The notes below the pieces were generated by a model, which ran no database searches, was not told the origin of the DNA, and was given only the letters and a program-made list of their open reading frames with translations. The position numbers were made by a program, and so were the translations under genes. This document shows, one piece after another, positions 28,691-32,632 of a DNA stretch of 32,632 bases; position 1 is the stretch's first letter; the number at the start of each line of letters is the position of its first letter. The stretch comes from an uncultured Polaromonas sp. Lineage in GTDB: Bacteria; Pseudomonadota; Gammaproteobacteria; Burkholderiales; Burkholderiaceae. The stretch spans positions 1-32,632 of the forward strand of contig CAMLDT010000012.1 in the NCBI GenBank assembly GCA_946479075.1. The letters run 5' to 3'.

Positions 28691-29548
28691 ATGCCCCAGA
28701 CGATTTACCTGACGGCCGCGAGCGGCGGGCTTCGGTGCGACATCCGCCCGGACCTGGGGGGTTGTGTGGCCGGCTTCTGGCTTGGCGGCGAAGCGGTGCT
28801 GCGATCCGTCGCCGGCGACCGCCTGGAAAATGTGCGCGGCTCGGCCAACTTTCCGTTTCTGCCCTACAGCAACCGCATGGGCCAATGCACGCTGTCCTGG
28901 CGTGGGCAGGCACACCGCCTGCGATCCAACTTCGACGATAGCCCGCACTCTTTGCACGGCAACGGCTGGCAGCGGCCCTGGACAGTGCATGAACAGTCCC
29001 GGGACCGGGTTGTAATGGCACTGGCCCACATCCCGGACAGCGACTGGCCTTTTGCGTTCGACTGCACGCAGACGATCTCGCTTGAAGGCGGCGGTCTGCA
29101 GCTGGCGCTGGCTTTCACCAACCGCGCCCCGGCGCCGGCGCCTGCAGGGCTGGGCTGGCATCCCTACCTGGCGCGACGGCCGGGCGCACGCCTGGCGTTC
29201 AATGCGGACGCGCGCTGGGACACCGACGCTGGCGGCCTGCCGCAGGGGAGTGTGGCCGTCGCCGGCCTGGACGCGGCCTGCGACACACTGGCGCTGAACA
29301 ACTGTTTTGACGGCTGGCGCGGGGTGGCCGAACTGCAGGACAGCGTGATGATCACACGCGTGGCTTCGGACCTGCCGCGCCTGCTGGTATCCACGCCCGC
29401 GGGCAGGGATTTTGTGGCCGTCGAACCGGTCAGCCATGTGCCCAATGCCTTCAACAGCCCGGACGCGGAAGCGCAGGGCATGCGTGTCCTCACGCCCGGC
29501 GAGACGCTGCACGCCTGGATGAGCATCACACCGCGCCTGAACGACTGA
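28691..29548 (+). CDS. Aldose 1-epimerase-like protein
   Basis: It is predicted to interconvert sugar anomers. The 285-residue protein follows the galactose-mutarotase-like fold: NFPFLPYSNRMG, HSLHGNGW (candidate catalytic His), LGWHPYL (second His) and VAVEPVSHVPNAF (candidate catalytic Glu). The sugar is not known; the group also includes glucose-6-phosphate epimerases. The ATG at 28691 has AGGA seven bases before it. It is divergent from tctC (64 bp gap) and convergent with iclR (17 bp gap). Confidence 0.85.
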   Translation: MPQTIYLTAASGGLRCDIRPDLGGCVAGFWLGGEAVLRSVAGDRLENVRGSANFPFLPYSNRMGQCTLSWRGQAHRLRSNFDDSPHSLHGNGWQRPWTVHEQSRDRVVMALAHIPDSDWPFAFDCTQTISLEGGGLQLALAFTNRAPAPAPAGLGWHPYLARRPGARLAFNADARWDTDAGGLPQGSVAVAGLDAACDTLALNNCFDGWRGVAELQDSVMITRVASDLPRLLVSTPAGRDFVAVEPVSHVPNAFNSPDAEAQGMRVLTPGETLHAWMSITPRLND

Positions 29549-29565
29549 GCAGTTCACGGCAGTGC

Positions 29566-30309
29566 TCACGGGCGCGCCGGCTGCAAGGCCTCGATGCGGG
29601 CGACCGCACGCAGCAAGGCATCCACATGCGCCTGCTGGTGCAATGCAAAACGTGTCGCAGGACCAGCCACACAGACCGCCAGCGTGCCACCGCCAAAACG
29701 CACCGGCGCGGCAATCGCCTGCAATTCGGCCACGCTTTCACCGCGCACCTCGTACCAGCCGCGCTGCTGCCCTGCCTCCAGTTCCGCGTCCAGTGCGGCG
29801 CGGGTCGTCAGCGTGGTGGCGGTGCGCACGGGAAAAGGCTCGGCGGGCAGCCATCTGTCGCGTTCTTCGGCGCTCATGGTGCCCAGAATGGCCTTGCCGA
29901 TGGCCGAGCAATGCAGCTCGCGCACGGCCCCGGGATGGCCCGAAAAACGGATGTTGTGCGCCGACTCCAGCACGTCCAGCATCACCGCCTGGTGCTGGCT
30001 CTGCTGGCCCAGCACGATGCTTTCGCCGGTCTCGTCACGCAGGGTCTCAAGCACCGGACCCAACAGATTGAGCAGCGGGTCGTGCGAGGAAATCGCCAGC
30101 GCGTCGCGCAGCAGCCGCTTGGTCGGGTAGTAGCTTTTGAGCTGCAGGCCATAGATGTAACCCCGCCGCTCCAGCGTGCGCACCAGCTGGTAGCAGCTCG
30201 ACACCGGCGCTTCGAGCGCCTTCGCCAGATCCGACAGCCGCATGGGCTTGAGCTCTCTCGCAAAAACCTCGAACAAATCCAGCGTCCGCGCAGCATTTTT
30301 TATATCCAT
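29566..30309 (-). CDS. IclR-family transcriptional regulator
   Basis: The 247-residue protein has an N-terminal winged helix-turn-helix (residues 3-60: AARTLDLFEVFARE to VSSCYQLVRTLERRGYI) and a C-terminal ligand-binding domain (GESIVLGQQ, HCSAIGKAIL, VAELQAIAAPV). It likely responds to an aromatic or organic acid, perhaps for the nearby lyase/TctC pair, although no binding data exist. The ATG at 30309 lies within a direct repeat that may be its own operator. Read toward the epimerase gene. Confidence 0.9.
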   Translation of the reverse strand: MDIKNAARTLDLFEVFARELKPMRLSDLAKALEAPVSSCYQLVRTLERRGYIYGLQLKSYYPTKRLLRDALAISSHDPLLNLLGPVLETLRDETGESIVLGQQSQHQAVMLDVLESAHNIRFSGHPGAVRELHCSAIGKAILGTMSAEERDRWLPAEPFPVRTATTLTTRAALDAELEAGQQRGWYEVRGESVAELQAIAAPVRFGGGTLAVCVAGPATRFALHQQAHVDALLRAVARIEALQPARP

Positions 30310-30334
30310 GAAATGATTTTTACATCCATAAAAT
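30304..30334 (-). promoter_or_regulatory. Direct repeats at the iclR start (possible autoregulation site)
   Basis: ATCCATGAAAT (30304-30314) and ATCCATAAAAT (30324-30334) are near-identical direct repeats 20 bp apart, about two helical turns. The first contains the iclR start codon. The stretch is strikingly A/T-rich. IclR-type regulators often bind upstream of their own gene, but this site is a pattern-based guess. The rest of the gap to 30547 has a weak CCTTG/CAAGG hairpin (30355-30370) and no clear cfa promoter. Confidence 0.35.
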
Positions 30335-30547
30335 ATAGACGCACGCGTGTAAACCCTTGGTTTTCAAGGAGCTTTGTTCCTGCCGGACCGACTTTGGCCG
30401 CCCTGCGCTTTGAATAAAAATTAAGATTTCTCCTACAGACGGGGCTCGGGCACCGGGTGCATATTGGGGTTTATCGGGGGTCGATGGAGCCGTCAGAAGG
30501 CAGTTCCGGCTGCTGCCCCAATGCACTTTCTCATCAGGAGTGAGCCC

Positions 30548-31870
30548 ATGATCCGGCATCTCGTCCCCCATCTTGAATCCCGGCTGGTCGGCTTGCCGGC
30601 CCCGGTGTCCGTGCAACTGCCAGAGGGGCAGGTGCTTGGCGCGGCGGATGCGCCGGTCAAGATGAGCTTTTCCCACTGGTCCAGCCTCACGCGCCTGCGG
30701 GCCGGCCAGATCGGCGCGCTGGCGGAGGAGTACGTCGAGGGCAAGCTGAACATTGAGGGCCGCATGCGCGACGTGATGGCGGTCGCAGCCAGCCTGCTGC
30801 CGGCCAACCCGGTGCACAGCGACACCGGCTGGTGGCACGGCCTGCAGCGCCAGATTCGCTCGCTGCGCATGCACACCCCGGAAAAAGACGCGGAACAGAT
30901 CCAGTTCCACTACGACGTGTCCGACGATTTTTATGCGCTCTGGCTCGACCCGCGCCGTGTTTACTCCTGTGCCTACTACCGCGACGAAGCCATGACCCTG
31001 GCGCAGGCGCAGGAGGCCAAGCTGGACCACATCTGCCGCAAGCTGATGCTTCAACCGGGTGAGCGCTTCCTGGACATCGGTGCTGGCTGGGGCGGCTTGC
31101 TGCTGTGGGCGGCTGAGCATTACGGCGTGGACGCCACCGGCATCACGCTGTCAAAAAACCAGCACGCCCATGTGCAGGCCCTGATTGCGGCCAAAGGCCT
31201 GCAGGACCGGGTGCGTGTGGAGTTGCGCGACTACCGCCAGCTCGACGAAAGCCAGCCCTTTGACAAGATCTCATCGGTTGGCATGTTCGAACACGTGGGC
31301 CGAGCCCACATGGGCGCTTATTTCAGCAAGATCATGCGGCTGCTGGCACCGGGCGGGCTGGTGCTCAACCATGGCATCACGGCCGGCGGGCTGGATAACC
31401 ACCAGCTCGGCGCCGGCATGGGGGACTTCATCGAGAAGTACATCTTTCCGGGCGGCGAACTGCTGCACGTCAGCGACGTGCTCACGCATCTGGCGCGCTC
31501 GGGGCTGGAAATGGTGGACACCGAAAACCTGCGGCCCCACTACGCGCGCACGCTCTGGGGCTGGTCAGACGCCCTGGAAGACAAGCTGGACCAGGCCCGT
31601 CAGGTGCTGGCCACCAGCGGGAGCAGCGAACGCGCCGAAAAAATCCTGCGCGCCTACCGGCTTTACCTGGCTGGCAGCGCCATGAGTTTTGAGCAGGGCT
31701 GGATCAGCCTGCACCAGATGCTGGCGGCGCGGCCGGCGGCGGGCGCGGCCCAGGAGGCCATCAAGGGTGCGCAAAGCGTTTACCCGTTCCGGCGCGACTA
31801 CATGTACGCTGTTTCCGGGCTTATCAGTCCCGTTCGCCCTGAGCCTGTCGAAGGGCTTGGTGGTGAGTGA
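30548..31870 (+). CDS. cfa: Cyclopropane-fatty-acyl-phospholipid synthase
   Basis: It adds a methylene group from SAM to unsaturated chains of membrane phospholipids, stabilising membranes under acid or in stationary phase. The 440-residue protein has an N-terminal lipid-binding domain and a SAM domain with HYDVSDDFYALWLDP, LDIGAGWGGLLLWAA, GITLSKNQ, VGMFEHVG and GGGLVLNHGIT-like elements. The ATG at 30548 has AGGAG seven bases upstream; earlier in-frame codons lack this. The normal end appears to be YPFRRDYMYA. The last 18 or so residues (VSGLISPVRPEPVEGLGG plus one) are encoded by a dispersed palindromic repeat, so the C-terminus is probably extended. Confidence 0.92.
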   Translation: MIRHLVPHLESRLVGLPAPVSVQLPEGQVLGAADAPVKMSFSHWSSLTRLRAGQIGALAEEYVEGKLNIEGRMRDVMAVAASLLPANPVHSDTGWWHGLQRQIRSLRMHTPEKDAEQIQFHYDVSDDFYALWLDPRRVYSCAYYRDEAMTLAQAQEAKLDHICRKLMLQPGERFLDIGAGWGGLLLWAAEHYGVDATGITLSKNQHAHVQALIAAKGLQDRVRVELRDYRQLDESQPFDKISSVGMFEHVGRAHMGAYFSKIMRLLAPGGLVLNHGITAGGLDNHQLGAGMGDFIEKYIFPGGELLHVSDVLTHLARSGLEMVDTENLRPHYARTLWGWSDALEDKLDQARQVLATSGSSERAEKILRAYRLYLAGSAMSFEQGWISLHQMLAARPAAGAAQEAIKGAQSVYPFRRDYMYAVSGLISPVRPEPVEGLGGE

Positions 31871-31898
31871 CATGGCTTCGACAAGCTCAGCCCGAACG
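31831..31898. repeat. Dispersed palindromic element (PVRPEPVEG type)
   Basis: Two 23-nt arms at 31831-31853 and 31876-31898 are complementary at 20 of 23 positions. They contain CGTTCGCCCTGAGCCTGTC and GACAAGCTCAGCCCGAACG. The peptide PVRPEPVEG is the hallmark of a known dispersed repeat in many proteobacteria. The loop contains the cfa stop codon (31868-31870). Confidence 0.8.
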
Positions 31899-31934
31899 CT
31901 GTGGGAAGCTGAGCAGTTGCGACTTGTATGTCAG

Positions 31935-31990
31935 ATTGGCCTCCAGCCCTTTATCGACGGGCGCATCCAGCTATCAAATCAATAGCTGCT
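31935..31990 (-). repeat. Dispersed repeat R1, copy 6 (intergenic)
   Basis: On the minus strand it reads AGCTATTGATTTGATAGCT, GGATGCGCCCG, AAAGGGCTGGAGGCC. It is close to copies 2 and 4, with both the 5' hairpin and the GCCC/GGGC mini-stem. It lies between cfa and the second TctC gene, 10 bp from the latter's stop. Confidence 0.75.
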
Positions 31991-32000
31991 GACCTTGACC

Positions 32001-32632
32001 TCAGTCAACGCGAATGTGTGCGGCCTTCACGATGCGGGCGTTGCTGGCCGACTCCTGCGCGATCTGGCGGGCAAAGTCTGCCGCGCTGCCCGTGGACGGC
32101 ACGTTGTCGGCGCTGAGCAGGCGTTTGCGCAGTTCCGGGGTCTGCAGCGCGAGATTGATTTCGGTGTTGAGCCGCTGCAGCACAGGTGCCGGTGTGCCGC
32201 CCGGCGCGAACACGCCGAACAGCGAACTGAGGTTGGCCGGCGCAAAACCCAGTTCGGCAAACGTCGGCACCTGCGGCAAGGCATCCACACGCGCCGGGGC
32301 GCCAACGGCCAGCGCACGCAACTTGCCCGACTGGATGTGCGGCATCACCGCGCCACTGAGGTTGGTGGTGATCACCTCAAACTGCCCGCTCAGCGCATCG
32401 GTCAGTTGCTGGCCACCGCCTTTGTAGGGAATGTGCGTGATCTCGACCTTGGCGCCGTTCTGGACCTGCTCCAGCACGATGTGCCCCACTGTGGCCAGAC
32501 CCGAGGTGGACCAGCGGACGCTGCCGGGTTTGGCCTTGGCGGCAGCCAGCATGTCCTTGAAGTCCTTGCCTTCAAAGGCGGACGTGGCCAGCAGCACCAC
32601 CGGCGAATACATCACGCTGGCGACCGGCGCGA
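32001..32632 (-). CDS. TctC/Bug-family solute-binding protein (5' end beyond window)
   Basis: The frame runs through the right window edge, so the signal peptide and N-terminal part are missing; about 210 C-terminal residues remain. Bug features are WSTSGLATVGHIVLEQ, THIPYKGGGQQLTDALSGQF, GKLRALAVGAPAR, VPTFAELGF and FGVFAPGGTP. It differs in sequence from the receptor at 27658-28626 and is probably not a recent duplicate. The ligand is unknown. An R1 repeat follows its stop codon. Confidence 0.88.
   Translation of the reverse strand, partial: APVASVMYSPVVLLATSAFEGKDFKDMLAAAKAKPGSVRWSTSGLATVGHIVLEQVQNGAKVEITHIPYKGGGQQLTDALSGQFEVITTNLSGAVMPHIQSGKLRALAVGAPARVDALPQVPTFAELGFAPANLSSLFGVFAPGGTPAPVLQRLNTEINLALQTPELRKRLLSADNVPSTGSAADFARQIAQESASNARIVKAAHIRVD

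Overview
The window is a GC-rich chromosomal segment whose gene content and order point to a betaproteobacterium of the Burkholderiales, most likely family Comamonadaceae (Polaromonas/Rhodoferax/Variovorax-like). The pointers are the pyrG-kdsA-eno-ftsB, dapA-bamC-metallohydrolase and parE/parC neighbourhoods, two TctC/Bug-type solute-binding proteins, and several short dispersed repeats that I associate with Comamonadaceae genomes. The genus is inference. No rRNA, tRNA or CRISPR array was seen.

Layout. 1-126: the tail of a transposase gene and the right end of an insertion sequence. 127-588: a gene-free mosaic of hairpins and dispersed repeats. 589-7126 (minus): parE, a lytic transglycosylase, a membrane protein with a degenerate GGDEF domain, and parC, i.e. 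both topoisomerase IV subunits around two envelope genes. 7127-7272: a divergent control region with a LexA-box-like palindrome. 7273-10219 (plus): MFS transporter, a 39-residue membrane peptide, a short-chain dehydrogenase and a SAM methyltransferase. 10296-13142 (plus): dapA, bamC and a metallo-beta-lactamase-fold protein, closed by a bidirectional terminator. 13226-15408 (minus): an Ala/Pro-rich lipoprotein with a structured leader or small RNA, a conserved hypothetical, and a RoxA/YcfD-type ribosomal oxygenase. 15423-15947: a SlyD-like isomerase. 16015-18925 (minus): glycine-zipper lipoprotein, then hypothetical/dut/coaBC. 19040-24380 (plus): pyrG, kdsA, a DUF1330-like protein, eno, ftsB and a small P-loop protein. 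24381-25873 (minus): hslO and a gamma-carbonic-anhydrase-like protein. 25952-26767: a DUF455 ferritin-like protein. 26783-32632: accessory metabolism (ICL/PEP-mutase-family lyase plus TctC, aldose epimerase, IclR regulator, cyclopropane fatty acid synthase, and a second TctC cut by the window edge).

Most genes are housekeeping: DNA decatenation, lysine/peptidoglycan precursor synthesis, outer-membrane assembly, CTP, Kdo, CoA, glycolysis and division. The unusual layer is a set of short dispersed repeats. One family of about 55 bp has six recognisable copies on both strands. Four of these lie inside protein-coding sequence without breaking it: the transglycosylase signal peptide, the SAM-binding domain of the methyltransferase, CoaBC, and the DUF455 protein. 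A second family fills the gaps after the SDR, kdsA and eno genes. A third palindromic element supplies the last codons of the cyclopropane synthase. This in-frame invasion of genes by small repeats is the most interesting signal. A two-hairpin, terminator-ended RNA upstream of the lipoprotein gene and a LexA-like box inside the parE promoter are the next best leads.
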